Shown: positions 10,407 through 18,096, counted from the first letter of the stretch. The stretch is 64,000 nt of DNA from Marinomonas fungiae (GCF_001418205.1 NZ_LIQF01000003.1:124001-188000); one strand, 5' to 3'. The notes: generated by a model not told the origin, from the sequence alone. Translations and numbers: made by a program.

Positions 10407-11441
10407 ATGGATTACCCAGGTGAAAAATTACTTCTAAAGATGTGGGAAACCCTTGCCGAAAAAGGTGTTGGTTCACTGCTGGCTCCTTGGCAAGAAAAGC
10501 GTATGGCTGATGCTCGAGCTGAAATACGACGCAAAGAAATGTTATTACTAGCTCAAGCTGAGGTAGAAGTTGACTCAATTAAGTCGGGGCAATCTAGCTT
10601 TCAGTTAAAACCCGAAGTTAAGCTCTTGAATGCCCCATCTAGCAGCGTAGATGAGCTAGGCAGGGTTGAACCTACTTTAGATCTTTCCGAACTGGCTAGT
10701 ACGGTTAGCAATAATGATTTTTCCGAGTCGATTCGAAAGGAAACCAATGTTGCAAAATCAATATTGATTGCGGAGGATATTCTCGGTCAAGATCGTCAAG
10801 AACCTTCTGACACTCCAATTGAAGACGACTGGCTGTATTCATGGAGAGAATATGCTGGCCGAGTTTCAGCTGACGAACTACAAGATTTATGGGGAAGAAT
10901 ATTAGCTGGTGAAGTGAAACAACCCGGCACTTATTCGATGCGAACATTAGAGTTTTTAAAAGGTCTATCCAAAGCTGAAGCCGAACTAATTAGCAAGGCA
11001 GCGCGGTTTGTTATAGATGGAAGGATTTATCGTGACAAAGAAAATTTCTTAGAAGCGGAGGGCCTATTTTTTTCGCAGCTCCTATTTTTACAAGATATTG
11101 GGGTTCTTTCTGGCGTCGAGGCTCTAGGCCTTACTACAACGTATAAGACTCAAGACCAAAATAAGTATTTTAAAGGGTTGATTGCTAGTGACAAAATCAT
11201 CCTTATTGATCATGAAGATAAGAACAAAACTGTAGAAGCCAGCGTTTATTTGTTGACGAGGGTAGGTGCTGAGGTTTTGAGGTTAGCCAGTTTTGGTGTT
11301 AATACCGATTACCTTGAATCCGTTGCTAAAGATTATGCTAAGAAAGGCTTTAATGTAAGAACTGCTGATTTTGTTCAGCTAACTGCGGAGTCTGGGCAAT
11401 ATTTTAATGCCGCAGAGGTCAAGCTCGAGGAAAATGCTTAA
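10407..11441 (+). CDS. Cassette 3: DUF2806 protein
   Basis: The N-terminus (MDYPGEKLLLKMWETLAEKG, followed by GSLLAPWQ) matches the recalled start of the DUF2806 family (also TIGR03899-like), whose function is not established. The 344-residue product has an N-terminal helical segment with repeated Arg/Glu/Ala, then the conserved block WLYSWREYAGRVSADELQDL at about residue 150 and a mixed C-terminal domain. AAGGAG precedes the ATG by six bases. The stop lies in the next attC. Members often occur in genomic islands, so a role in conflict with mobile elements is conceivable but unproven. Confidence 0.8.
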   Translation: MDYPGEKLLLKMWETLAEKGVGSLLAPWQEKRMADARAEIRRKEMLLLAQAEVEVDSIKSGQSSFQLKPEVKLLNAPSSSVDELGRVEPTLDLSELASTVSNNDFSESIRKETNVAKSILIAEDILGQDRQEPSDTPIEDDWLYSWREYAGRVSADELQDLWGRILAGEVKQPGTYSMRTLEFLKGLSKAEAELISKAARFVIDGRIYRDKENFLEAEGLFFSQLLFLQDIGVLSGVEALGLTTTYKTQDQNKYFKGLIASDKIILIDHEDKNKTVEASVYLLTRVGAEVLRLASFGVNTDYLESVAKDYAKKGFNVRTADFVQLTAESGQYFNAAEVKLEENA

Positions 11442-11513
11442 CAAAGCCAGCCAGAGGGACCAAAAAACCGCCGCTTCGCTTTGGTTTTTCGGCCCCTGCT
11501 GGCGGCGTTATCC
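11436..11513 (+). repeat. attC site 3
   Basis: Runs from GCTTAACAA to GCGTTATCC, 78 bases. The complementary arms are GCCAGC/GCTGGC and AAAAACC/GGTTTTT around a short loop. The last bases of the R' box (ATCC) deviate from the RRRY consensus. Confidence 0.85.
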
Positions 11514-11553
11514 GGCTTCTCCCCAAAATGGCGTTTGACTTAAGGTAAACAAA

Positions 11554-11949
11554 ATGGAAAAGAGAGTCTTTCAAAACTTACGGATGACACTTCTATCTAA
11601 TGAAGAAGGCTTCTCTCTCGATTTAGGAGTGGCAAGTGGTCATGCAGATTTTTCCGTTTTGATTAAATTAACTGAAGAAGACTACTTTGTTATTAACACC
11701 GATGAAGAAAGAGCCGCATTTCTTCAGGCGGCTCTTCATCACCCGTTTCAGCTAAAGGAGACGTGGCTTACAGAATCAGAGCAGCGCACCTATTTTGACA
11801 CTATACTGCACTCGACAACGGAAACCGTAGAAGCGTTTTTAACAGAAAAGGATCATGGGCGTGCGCATGGTTCAATTTCGAACATGGTTCGTATTACGCG
11901 AGGGAGAGATCTGTCAATTTTACGTGCAGGCGAATGGTTTGAGAAGTAA
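11554..11949 (+). CDS. Cassette 4: hypothetical protein, 131 aa
   Basis: Not recognised. The protein is mixed alpha/beta by eye, acidic, without signal peptide or membrane segment. The start is supported by AAGG eight bases upstream. It sits alone between two attC sites and so is a cassette gene; similar short proteins are common in integrons but no function can be offered. Confidence 0.75.
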   Translation: MEKRVFQNLRMTLLSNEEGFSLDLGVASGHADFSVLIKLTEEDYFVINTDEERAAFLQAALHHPFQLKETWLTESEQRTYFDTILHSTTETVEAFLTEKDHGRAHGSISNMVRITRGRDLSILRAGEWFEK

Positions 11950-11964
11950 TTATAGTCAACGGCT

Positions 11965-12057
11965 GGATAACAAAACAATCAACCGGACTCCGCTAAGCGT
12001 GGTTCGCTTTGCTCACAATACCACGCCTAGATGCGCTCGGTTATTGTGGCGTTATAT
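11965..12057 (+). repeat. attC site 4
   Basis: Runs from GGATAACAA to GCGTTATAT, 93 bases. Inside, GCGTGGT and ACCACGC, and TTATTGTG and CACAATA, form the imperfect palindrome expected for a folded attC. Confidence 0.86.
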
Positions 12058-12062
12058 TTAAA

Positions 12063-12557
12063 ATGAGCATCTTTATGAAATTATGTGGTTTTTTATTACT
12101 ACCTTTAATCATTATTCTGGCAATGGGATGTTCAGAACATGAGCAAGTTACAGGGCCTGAAGTTCAAACTATTGATTATATCGTTAAGGCAAAGGCGGGA
12201 AGCAACTTAACCAAACTTGCATACAAAGTCGCTAGAACAACACAAACTTATAAAATTATTGATTCAAAAGTTGGAAGCATTGAAGCAAATAAAATTCTGG
12301 AAATTGAGCTGAATCGCACCATACTAAAATATCAACCACAATGGAATCAAAATTTAGCTGATGCGCATTCTGAATACTTAAGTGATGAAGAAATTAATTC
12401 CCTCTATTACAACGGTAAGAATTCGCCTTATTTTGAAAAGCTGGTAGAGCTTCGTAGTAAAATAGGTGTAACAATGCAAGAAAAATCTAAGGACTTACTC
12501 ACAAAAATCGTAAGAGAAGCAATGCAAGGTGCATTTAAACAACTTCCTCCTGATTAA
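12063..12557 (+). CDS. Cassette 5: lipoprotein with DUF2059-like C-terminal part
   Basis: The N-terminus is a lipoprotein signal with lipobox LAMGC, so the mature protein is probably anchored to the outer or inner membrane. The C-terminal part (YLSDEEINSLYY then SPYFEKLVEL) resembles DUF2059, a family of unknown role often seen as periplasmic proteins. Either ATG 12063 or ATG 12075 fits; 12063 begins 12 bases after the cassette boundary and neither has a strong ribosome-binding site. From 12063 the product is 164 residues. The upstream in-frame ATG at 12009 lies within attC and is not used. Confidence 0.7.
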   Translation: MSIFMKLCGFLLLPLIIILAMGCSEHEQVTGPEVQTIDYIVKAKAGSNLTKLAYKVARTTQTYKIIDSKVGSIEANKILEIELNRTILKYQPQWNQNLADAHSEYLSDEEINSLYYNGKNSPYFEKLVELRSKIGVTMQEKSKDLLTKIVREAMQGAFKQLPPD

Positions 12558-12559
12558 AA

Positions 12560-12663
12560 ATATAACAAGCGGCTGTACCGGACGAATTTCCGCTGTCACC
12601 TTTTGTGCAAAATACGCACAAAAGCCGCCATCTAAAATTTGCTCGGTGAGCCGGGCATTATGT
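12560..12663 (+). repeat. attC site 5 (altered crossover base)
   Basis: Runs from ATATAACAA to GCATTATGT, 104 bases, with arms TTTTGTGC/GCACAAAA and GGCGGC-type pairs. The R' box reads ATTATGT instead of GTTRRRY. The changed first base is the G next to the recombination point. Confidence 0.82.
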
Positions 12664-12707
12664 CAATAGAACTCGAATTCAGCTCAAGTGATTAAGGAAC
12701 AGTCGAT

Positions 12708-13055
12708 ATGGAAGATAATCAAGAAGAGTTAAAAATTGCGGAAAAGTATCTCACTGAAATGCTAAACGCAGATCAAAACGGAGATTATGCTTCTTTCATA
12801 AAACGTTATGAAACTGTTGATTCAGGTTTTAACGAAGATGTTTTTATCAAAGACGTAGAGGCGATGAAAGATGAGTTAGGGGCCTACAAAGAAAGGGTAT
12901 ATCTTGGCTCGTTAAATTGCTCGGGTAAAGGTAGCTCACAGAGATCTTTAAGGTTTGTGTGGCGTGGAATTTATGAAAAGAGTGAGGCTCTTATCGTTTT
13001 GGGTATACACCAAAACTCCGGTGTCTGGTACGTTAATGAGAATCATATTTCTTAG
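12708..13055 (+). CDS. Cassette 6: hypothetical protein, possibly NTF2-like fold
   Basis: Not securely recognised. The 115-residue protein starts with a helix-rich part containing YASFIKRYE and continues with beta-like strands (RSLRFVWRGIYEKSEALIVL), which resembles small NTF2-like or DUF3887/DUF4019-type proteins. There is no export signal. GGA lies ten bases before the ATG. It is alone between two attC sites. Confidence 0.65.
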   Translation: MEDNQEELKIAEKYLTEMLNADQNGDYASFIKRYETVDSGFNEDVFIKDVEAMKDELGAYKERVYLGSLNCSGKGSSQRSLRFVWRGIYEKSEALIVLGIHQNSGVWYVNENHIS

Positions 13056-13074
13056 TCGTGTAGTTGTGCAGCGG

Positions 13075-13123
13075 CCATAACAAACAGCTCCAGCTCACAT
13101 GCTTGCTGAGCCGGGCGTTAACT
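13075..13123 (+). repeat. attC site 6 (short)
   Basis: Runs from CCATAACAA to GCGTTAACT, only 49 bases. GCTCCAGC pairs with GCTGAGC with one bulged C, keeping the typical asymmetry. It is shorter than the usual lower limit of about 55 bases. Confidence 0.75.
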
Positions 13124-13137
13124 CTTAAGGAGATAGA

Positions 13138-13752
13138 GTGAAGAAATTACCAATTGCATCAATTGGACTAGGTTTAACAACTATATTTGTCTCAATGATT
13201 GTGGCTTATATCGTCACCGGATCTTTTCTTGGTAAAGTAACGATGATTGAGCTTAAATCATACGGAGGTGTTAACGTATCTAACTTGATGAATTGGGAGG
13301 TTTGGACGTTATTTACATCCCAGTTGGTGCATGCCAAACAATACCATATGTTTTACAACGTCTTATCTCTTGTTGTATTAGGGTATGCCATAGAGAAACG
13401 TATTGGCTGGCCTAGGTTTCTCTTAGTTTGGTTTATAGCTGGTGCTTCAGGAACGTTGTATAGCACTCTATTTGTACAAGCCCCATGGAATACTGGAACA
13501 GGTGGTTCTCAAGCTGTATTGGGGATTGCCGGCTTTGGAATTATTCTAACAACGATTATGCATGACAAACGCAATGTAATTTATGCGTTATTGTTTGCAT
13601 TAATCCCAGCTTTTTCGCTCGATCTTATTTTTGCTAATTATCCGAAGCCTGGTCATGTTTTAAGCTTGGCTGTCGGTATGGTGCTAGGCGTTTTTCACGT
13701 AAATAAGCTAACAAAAAGCTCAAATAAGGACGCCGCTTGTGGCGCCGCTTAG
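13138..13752 (+). CDS. Cassette 7: rhomboid family intramembrane serine protease
   Basis: Rhomboids cut membrane proteins inside the lipid bilayer. The 204-residue protein has about six membrane helices. The catalytic serine motif GGSQ (in TGTGGSQAVLG) lies at about residue 123 and the catalytic histidine is in PGHVLSL near residue 177; the HxxxN motif HMFYN is also present. The GTG start at 13138 is preceded by AAGGAGAT at six bases. The stop lies inside the attC that follows, so the final residues (after NKLTKSSNK) are encoded by the recombination site. The substrate is unknown; some rhomboids act as rhombosortases. Confidence 0.88.
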   Translation: MKKLPIASIGLGLTTIFVSMIVAYIVTGSFLGKVTMIELKSYGGVNVSNLMNWEVWTLFTSQLVHAKQYHMFYNVLSLVVLGYAIEKRIGWPRFLLVWFIAGASGTLYSTLFVQAPWNTGTGGSQAVLGIAGFGIILTTIMHDKRNVIYALLFALIPAFSLDLIFANYPKPGHVLSLAVGMVLGVFHVNKLTKSSNKDAACGAA

Positions 13753-13765
13753 CTCGGCGTTAAAT
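13706..13765 (+). repeat. attC site 7 (overlaps the rhomboid 3' end)
   Basis: Runs from AGCTAACAA to GCGTTAAAT, 60 bases, with inner arms GGCGCC and AGCGGC-like pairing (GACGCCGC against GCGGCG). Most of the site is coding: it specifies the last 15 or so residues of the rhomboid protein. Confidence 0.85.
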
Positions 13766-13783
13766 TTTTAATTAAGTTAAGTG

Positions 13784-14215
13784 ATGAACATTGAGATTGT
13801 AGAAAAAGCAGATCACCTTAAGCTAATAGAAATCTGGGAAGCATCGGTCAGAGCAACACATGATTTTCTGGCTGAGGATGATCTACAAGAGTTAAAGCCA
13901 TTAATTCTTGAGCAGTATTTTGACGCCGTTGACTTAAGGTGCGCGAAGAATGCGCATGGTGAAATTCAGGGATTTTGCGGCGTCCATGACGGTAATATTG
14001 AGATGTTGTTCATCTCCCCTGATGCACGTGGCAAAGGCATTGGTGCCATGTTAGCGGCCCATGCTATCAAAGAGCAGAGAGCATCAAAGGTTGATGTAAA
14101 TGAACAAAACGAACAGGCGCTGGGCTTTTACCAGCATATTGGCTTTAAAGTGATAGGTCGCTCACCAGTTGATGATCAGGGTAAGCCATATCCACTGTTG
14201 CATATGGCGCTATAA
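13784..14215 (+). CDS. Cassette 8: GNAT acetyltransferase, YjaB-like
   Basis: GNAT enzymes move an acetyl group from acetyl-CoA to an amine or protein. The 143-residue product shows the acetyl-CoA binding motif RGKGIG at about residue 82, and blocks almost identical to those recalled for E. coli YjaB (VRATHDFL, VNEQNEQALGFY, KVIGRSPVDDQGKPYPLL). The ATG at 13784 is preferred over the GTG one codon before. Unlike most cassette products its family is widespread on chromosomes. The substrate is unknown. Confidence 0.86.
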   Translation: MNIEIVEKADHLKLIEIWEASVRATHDFLAEDDLQELKPLILEQYFDAVDLRCAKNAHGEIQGFCGVHDGNIEMLFISPDARGKGIGAMLAAHAIKEQRASKVDVNEQNEQALGFYQHIGFKVIGRSPVDDQGKPYPLLHMAL

Positions 14216-14217
14216 AA

Positions 14218-14248
14218 ATTTAACAAGGTCGGCACGGCGACGTTAGCC
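14218..14248 (+). repeat. attC-like mini site 8 (degenerate)
   Basis: ATTTAACAA and CGTTAGCC boxes are only 31 bases apart, with GTCG/CGAC as the inner arms. This is far shorter than any functional attC known to me and is probably an internal-deletion product. Confidence 0.5.
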
Positions 14249-14415
14249 ATCATAGAGGATTCAGTGCAGAGAGAAATTCGCTGCGGTTGGTGCTGTTAAA
14301 AGCCCAATATTAGGGAGTTACTATCGACTTTCATGGCAGTTCCAATTGCACTGTTTATTATCGGTGACACGTTATCGTCTAATAATTTGTTAAGTTAGTA
14401 CTTATACGAAAAAAT
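14249..14415 (+). other. Cassette 9: no convincing gene
   Basis: Between the mini site and the next attC there is no ORF above 22 codons. An ATG at 14333 would give 21 residues (MAVPIALFIIGDTLSS and five more). A second frame is open upstream, so this could be a decayed membrane-protein gene. It could also be a non-coding or promoter cassette. Confidence 0.55.
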
Positions 14416-14492
14416 GGCTAACAAGACCATGAACGTTCGGGCATTTCATGCCTTGGGCTCGCTACGCTCGGCTTGTGTGAGAGGCGTTAGGT
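14416..14492 (+). repeat. attC site 9
   Basis: Runs from GGCTAACAA to GCGTTAGGT, 77 bases. The arms include GGGCATTTCATGCC-type pairing around the loop and CGAGC/GCTCG pairs. Confidence 0.85.
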
Positions 14493-14517
14493 ATCCGCCA
14501 GTAATTGGAGGTCAGTA

Positions 14518-14946
14518 ATGAACTATGCAGCGTCAAAAGAAGATAGGGAATTTAGGAGACAAGTTGAATCATTTGAATTTCCGGTGCCCGAATTTGATCA
14601 TAGGGCACATGTGCGCTTAGCCTACACATACCTTGTCGACAATGATGTAACTGAGTCTGTTTGTCTAATGCGAGATACAATTATCAGTTTGTTGAAACAT
14701 GTTGGTGTTGAACCTTCTCAGAAGTATCACGAAACATTGACCGAAGCTTGGGTTTTGGCCGTCCATCACTTCATGATGAATACGGATAGCTCTGAGTCAG
14801 CAGACGACTTCATGGAAAAGAATGAAGTTTTACTTGATTCAAGTATCATGATGACGCACTACTCAGCTGGTGTGCTTTTTTCGGAGCTGGCTCGTAGTTC
14901 ATTCGTCGCACCTGATCTAGATCCGATTCCTAGGCATGGTAGATAG
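14518..14946 (+). CDS. Cassette 10: conserved integron protein of unknown function
   Basis: The 142-residue product contains FDHRAHVRLAY and KYHETLTEAW, a pattern recalled from a family of uncharacterised proteins with conserved His residues (HxAHxxxA and YHET). The histidines could bind a metal, but the fold and activity are unknown. GGAGG lies seven bases before the ATG. The protein is helical and has no export signal. It is alone in its cassette. Confidence 0.75.
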   Translation: MNYAASKEDREFRRQVESFEFPVPEFDHRAHVRLAYTYLVDNDVTESVCLMRDTIISLLKHVGVEPSQKYHETLTEAWVLAVHHFMMNTDSSESADDFMEKNEVLLDSSIMMTHYSAGVLFSELARSSFVAPDLDPIPRHGR

Positions 14947-14948
14947 AT

Positions 14949-15006
14949 GCTTAACAAGGCTATTAAATTCGCTCCCAAGCTCGCGCGGTTTATGGCGGCG
15001 TTATGC
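14949..15006 (+). repeat. attC site 10
   Basis: Runs from GCTTAACAA to GCGTTATGC, 58 bases, with GCTCCC and GCGCGG-type imperfect arms. Confidence 0.82.
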
Positions 15007-15039
15007 GTCAAACAACCTTAATTTTTATCGAGGAAATAA

Positions 15040-15429
15040 ATGGAATATATTGAGTTAGTCGGAGCCTTGGCTGTGCTCCAGTTTTTCTTCTTTGGCTTCA
15101 TGACTGGATCAGCCCGGAGAAAATCAGGTTTAAAAGCACCGGCTGTAACTGGCGATGCAGGTTTTGAGCGTATGTATCGCGTTCAAACAAACACCTTAGA
15201 AACGCTTGTTGCTTTTTTGCCTGCTTTATTTATTGCTGGGAATCATTGGCCATCGGCTTTGGTTTCAGGAATAGGGGTAATTTATCTTGTTGGACGTTTT
15301 ATATACTGGCGTGCTTATATTTCAAACTCGGAAAGTCGAGGGCTGGGTTTTATGTTGTCAATACTGCCAACTTTTGTATTGATTGCATTGGCTATACTTG
15401 GCCCACTCATTAGCGTCGCAAATGCATAA
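15040..15429 (+). CDS. Cassette 11: MAPEG family membrane protein
   Basis: MAPEG proteins are small four-helix membrane proteins, some with glutathione transferase or peroxidase activity. The 129-residue product has four hydrophobic segments and the family block FERMYRVQTNTLE at about residues 42-54. The ATG is preceded by GAGG eight bases upstream. Its bacterial substrate is unknown. The stop lies in the next attC. Confidence 0.88.
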   Translation: MEYIELVGALAVLQFFFFGFMTGSARRKSGLKAPAVTGDAGFERMYRVQTNTLETLVAFLPALFIAGNHWPSALVSGIGVIYLVGRFIYWRAYISNSESRGLGFMLSILPTFVLIALAILGPLISVANA

Positions 15430-15510
15430 CAAAGCCAATCATAATCGCCCATGCAAAAAGCACATGGGCTGGATCTCGCTGCCGCTCGGCATGTGTTGGT
15501 AGCGTTAGGT
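15424..15510 (+). repeat. attC site 11
   Basis: Runs from GCATAACAA to GCGTTAGGT, 87 bases. The inner arms CGCCCATGC and GCACATGGGC form the palindrome. Confidence 0.86.
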
Positions 15511-15556
15511 GCAGATTGGGTTCCTCAACTCTTAAATGAATCAGAATGGAGAAAAA

Positions 15557-16054
15557 ATGGATTTTTCGACGGCGTTTCAATATAAAAAGTGGGCAAATAA
15601 GAAATTGCTTGATATTGGTGAGCAACAGTTTTCAATACTTCCAGAGAGTGATGCTACCTTTTTCGTTAGAATATTAAACCATACGACAGTGGTTGATAGC
15701 CTCTTCATTAGTCGAATTTTGGGCAAGCCTGAAAAATATAGCGGTGATAATACCGTTGAAACTCCAACTCTATCGGAGCTACGAGAGACCATGAATCAAA
15801 ACGACTCATGGTTAGTTCAATATGTAGGCGCAGCATCCAAGGAAGAGCTAAAAAGAGTTGTTTCATTTAAGTTTGTTGATGGTGATACAGGGCAAATGTC
15901 AGTCGAAGAAATTCTGCTCCATTTGTTAACTCATGGTAGTAACCACCGAGGTATGGCATCTAGGGTGCTGGCAGAAAACAATCTAGAGCGTCCCAAAGAC
16001 ACATTTACACGCTATCTTCATCAATTAGAACCTTCAAGAAGAGTTGGGGGCTAA
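15557..16054 (+). CDS. Cassette 12: DinB family protein
   Basis: DinB/YfiT-like proteins are four-helix bundles with three His residues that hold a metal; many are thiol transferases. The 165-residue product has the expected histidines in LNHTTVVD and in LLTHGSNHRGMAS, about residues 45 and 125-130. The frame opens at 15536, but the ATG at 15557 has GGAG six bases upstream and gives the family N-terminus MDFSTAFQYKKWAN. The product is unrelated to DNA polymerase IV despite the shared name. Substrate unknown. Confidence 0.85.
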   Translation: MDFSTAFQYKKWANKKLLDIGEQQFSILPESDATFFVRILNHTTVVDSLFISRILGKPEKYSGDNTVETPTLSELRETMNQNDSWLVQYVGAASKEELKRVVSFKFVDGDTGQMSVEEILLHLLTHGSNHRGMASRVLAENNLERPKDTFTRYLHQLEPSRRVGG

Positions 16055-16055
16055 C

Positions 16056-16115
16056 ACCTAACAAAGCGTTTAAGAGGGATTCATGTCGCGTGGCATTTTT
16101 GGTATGCGGCATGCT
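16056..16115 (+). repeat. Truncated attC 12 at the end of the array
   Basis: ACCTAACAAAGCGTTTAAGA starts a classic R'' half, followed by GCGTGGCATTTTT and TATGCGGC. No matching R' box or 3' arm follows, so the site was cut at about 16115. The left half resembles VCR-type attC sites more than the other sites here. Confidence 0.75.
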
Positions 16116-16197
16116 GCAATACTCCTGTAGGGACCCCCTGCTAAATTCTAAAGTACCCTTCATTGGTCTTGTTCACTCATCGCTCGATCATTTTCGT

Positions 16198-16440
16198 ATG
16201 GACGCCGACTTAGGGAAAAGCATTGCCAAAGTTAATACCGATACAGCGACAGGAGAGCTGAAACCAGGATCGGATGGATATTCTGTTTCCATTCTTCGAT
16301 TTCTCTGGATCGTTATCTCAACGTGTATCAGCGTTCTGCATAGGAAATTAGAGCTATTTAATGAATCGCGGGCTCCCATAGTGCGCCCAAAGGTGCTTAC
16401 TGCTGAAGAAGTCAGGCAATTGAAGAGCGGTGCCGAATAA
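16198..16440 (+). CDS. Uncharacterised short ORF beyond the integron end
   Basis: Not recognised. The frame is open from 16090, but the first part overlaps the truncated attC and is unlikely to be coding. The ATG at 16198 would give 80 residues with one possible membrane segment (RFLWIVISTCISVL) and a charged end. There is no ribosome-binding site. It may be the remnant of the element that truncated the array. Confidence 0.3.
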   Translation: MDADLGKSIAKVNTDTATGELKPGSDGYSVSILRFLWIVISTCISVLHRKLELFNESRAPIVRPKVLTAEEVRQLKSGAE

Positions 16441-16606
16441 CATAGCGCTCAAGTGGGGCGGTCGTTATTGCTCTTGGCTTTATGTTGATAGCTAGTTTTT
16501 GACGTGATTTTCTGGGATGGTCAATAGATGGTCATTGAATTACTATAAGGGGTGATTATTTAATGCTCGTAAGTTGATCTACGAATGTGGTGTGCATAGG
16601 GATGTT

Positions 16607-17467
16607 ATGAAGGGAAGTTCATTTTTGATTAAACGCTTGTTCGGTTTTCTTTATCTGCTGCTATTCAGCATGATAGGCATGTCGTATGGACAAGATATCT
16701 TAACGGCTGATGAACGACTATGGCTGGATCAACAACCTGTTATCCGCTTTGCCCCTGCACCTAATTTCCCTCCGGTTGAATTTTTCGATGAAACTAATGA
16801 ATACCAAGGCATTACGGCTGATTTTATTAAGATAATCGACCAGAAACTGAACTTGGGACAGAAGCTAGAGATTGTTCAGCTTGATAACTGGGGCGAAGTT
16901 TTGTCTCAAGGACGCTCCCGTGAAATAGACATGTGGGGGGCTGCTGAGAAAACCGAAGGGCGTAGTCAGTATATGCAGTTTACTCAACCTTATATACGCT
17001 TGCCTGCGGTGGTTATTGTGCGTAATGAGTTTGCTGGTGAAGGAATAGAGGCGCTCGAAGGCAAAAAAGTAGTCGGTATCGAAAATTATGCATCCTATGA
17101 ACATTTGCAGGAGAAATACCCGCAACTCAATGCGTTAGGTGTCCCGGATATAGAGACTGGGCTGCGGATGGTTTCTTATGGAACGGCAGACGCTATTGTC
17201 GCTAACAACGCGGCTGCTATTTATTATATTGAAAAAAATGGACTGACGAATCTTAAAGTGATCGGAGAGTCAGGCTTCGAATGGAATTTACGTTTCGCAG
17301 TGAGAGATGATTGGGCACCATTATTGTCTATCATGCAAAAAAGTTTAGACAGTATTACGGCCCAGCAGAAGCGGGATATATATCGCTATTGGATTAATTA
17401 TATTCATCAGGTGAGTGGAAATTCACGAGGGATTATATGTGGATTGCCAGCGCAGCTGGTCTCGTAG
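16607..17467 (+). pseudogene. Split sensor diguanylate cyclase, periplasmic binding part
   Basis: The first part encodes a signal peptide and a solute-binding domain of the amino-acid type (SBP_bac_3): IRFAPAPNFPPVEF, ADFIKIID, EKTEGRSQYMQFTQPYI. It runs about 286 residues and then leaves frame at about 17430. The membrane helix and GGDEF domain follow in the -1 frame from 17437. In intact relatives such binding domains sense a ligand and control the cytoplasmic cyclase. The start at 16607 gives a proper signal peptide and has GGAT upstream. It is either a frameshift mutation or a split pair; the 30-base overlap permits coupled translation. Confidence 0.75.
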
Positions 17468-18096
17468 TGTTATTACTGATTCTATTCGGCTGGGGACTAC
17501 GTAAGAGAGCGGCAATAAAATTGCAGCGACTCACTCAGCGTATTGAAGAGCAAAAAAAGATAGAGGAAGAACTGAAAAACCTAGCCACGACCGATGAATT
17601 AACGGGCACCTACAATCGACGTGCTATTTTAGAAATTGCACAAACGGAATTTGAGAAGTGTCTTGATGAAGGGCTGCCCTTTAGTGTGTTGTTGATTGAT
17701 ATTGACCACTTTAAGCAAGTAAATGACCAATACGGTCATGAAGTGGGGGATCGGGTAATCAGGGCTGTTGTTAATGTTTGTGGCGATACCTTAAGGCTTA
17801 AGGATATAGGCTATATTGGCCGTCTTGGAGGTGAAGAATTTGTGATTCTTCTCCCTGGTGTTGACCAAATAAAAGCCCATGTTGTCGCCGAACAGCTCAG
17901 GGAATGTGTCGAAAAACAGCCTATCCAATGTGTCGAAAACACTTGGTATAGTGCAACGGTTAGCGTCGGTTTGGCGACTATGAAACGTTCTGAGAAGTTT
18001 GATGAGCTGTTAAATAGAGCGGATCTGGCTATGTATCAAGCTAAGAAAGCGGGGCGGAATCGTGTTAATATTTCGCGAGAGCCTGTTGCGGGCTAA
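17437..18096 (+). pseudogene. Split sensor diguanylate cyclase, membrane helix and GGDEF part
   Basis: Starts with the helix WIASAAGLVVLLLILFGW and continues into a GGDEF domain with TDELTGTYNRR, DIDHFKQVNDQYGH and the active site RLGGEEFVILLP, which makes c-di-GMP from two GTP. No RxxD inhibitory site is visible before the motif. The ATG at 17437 has GAGGG five bases upstream, so a restart giving a 219-residue membrane cyclase without its sensor is possible. Compared with normal genes, joining the two parts needs one extra base. Confidence 0.75.

Larger units (their letters stand above)
6723..16115. mobile_element. Chromosomal integron: intI plus about eleven gene cassettes
   Basis: An integron integrase on the minus strand is followed by a head-to-tail array of plus-strand genes. 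Each intergenic gap begins with a TAACAA-containing R'' box and ends with a GTTRRRY-like R' box around an imperfect palindrome of about 50-115 bases, the signature of attC recombination sites. Eleven such sites plus a twelfth truncated one were located. attC sequences differ in length and sequence, unlike the near-uniform arrays of Vibrio, so cassettes appear to come from many sources. The right end is broken at about 16115. Confidence 0.93.

Noticed and set aside
16090-16197. N-terminal part of the ORF starting at 16090
   Set aside because: It overlaps the truncated attC and has no start signal; the residues look like chance translation.
6352-16600. CRISPR array in the integron region
   Set aside because: The repeats are attC boxes of variable length around genes, not short direct repeats with equal spacers.
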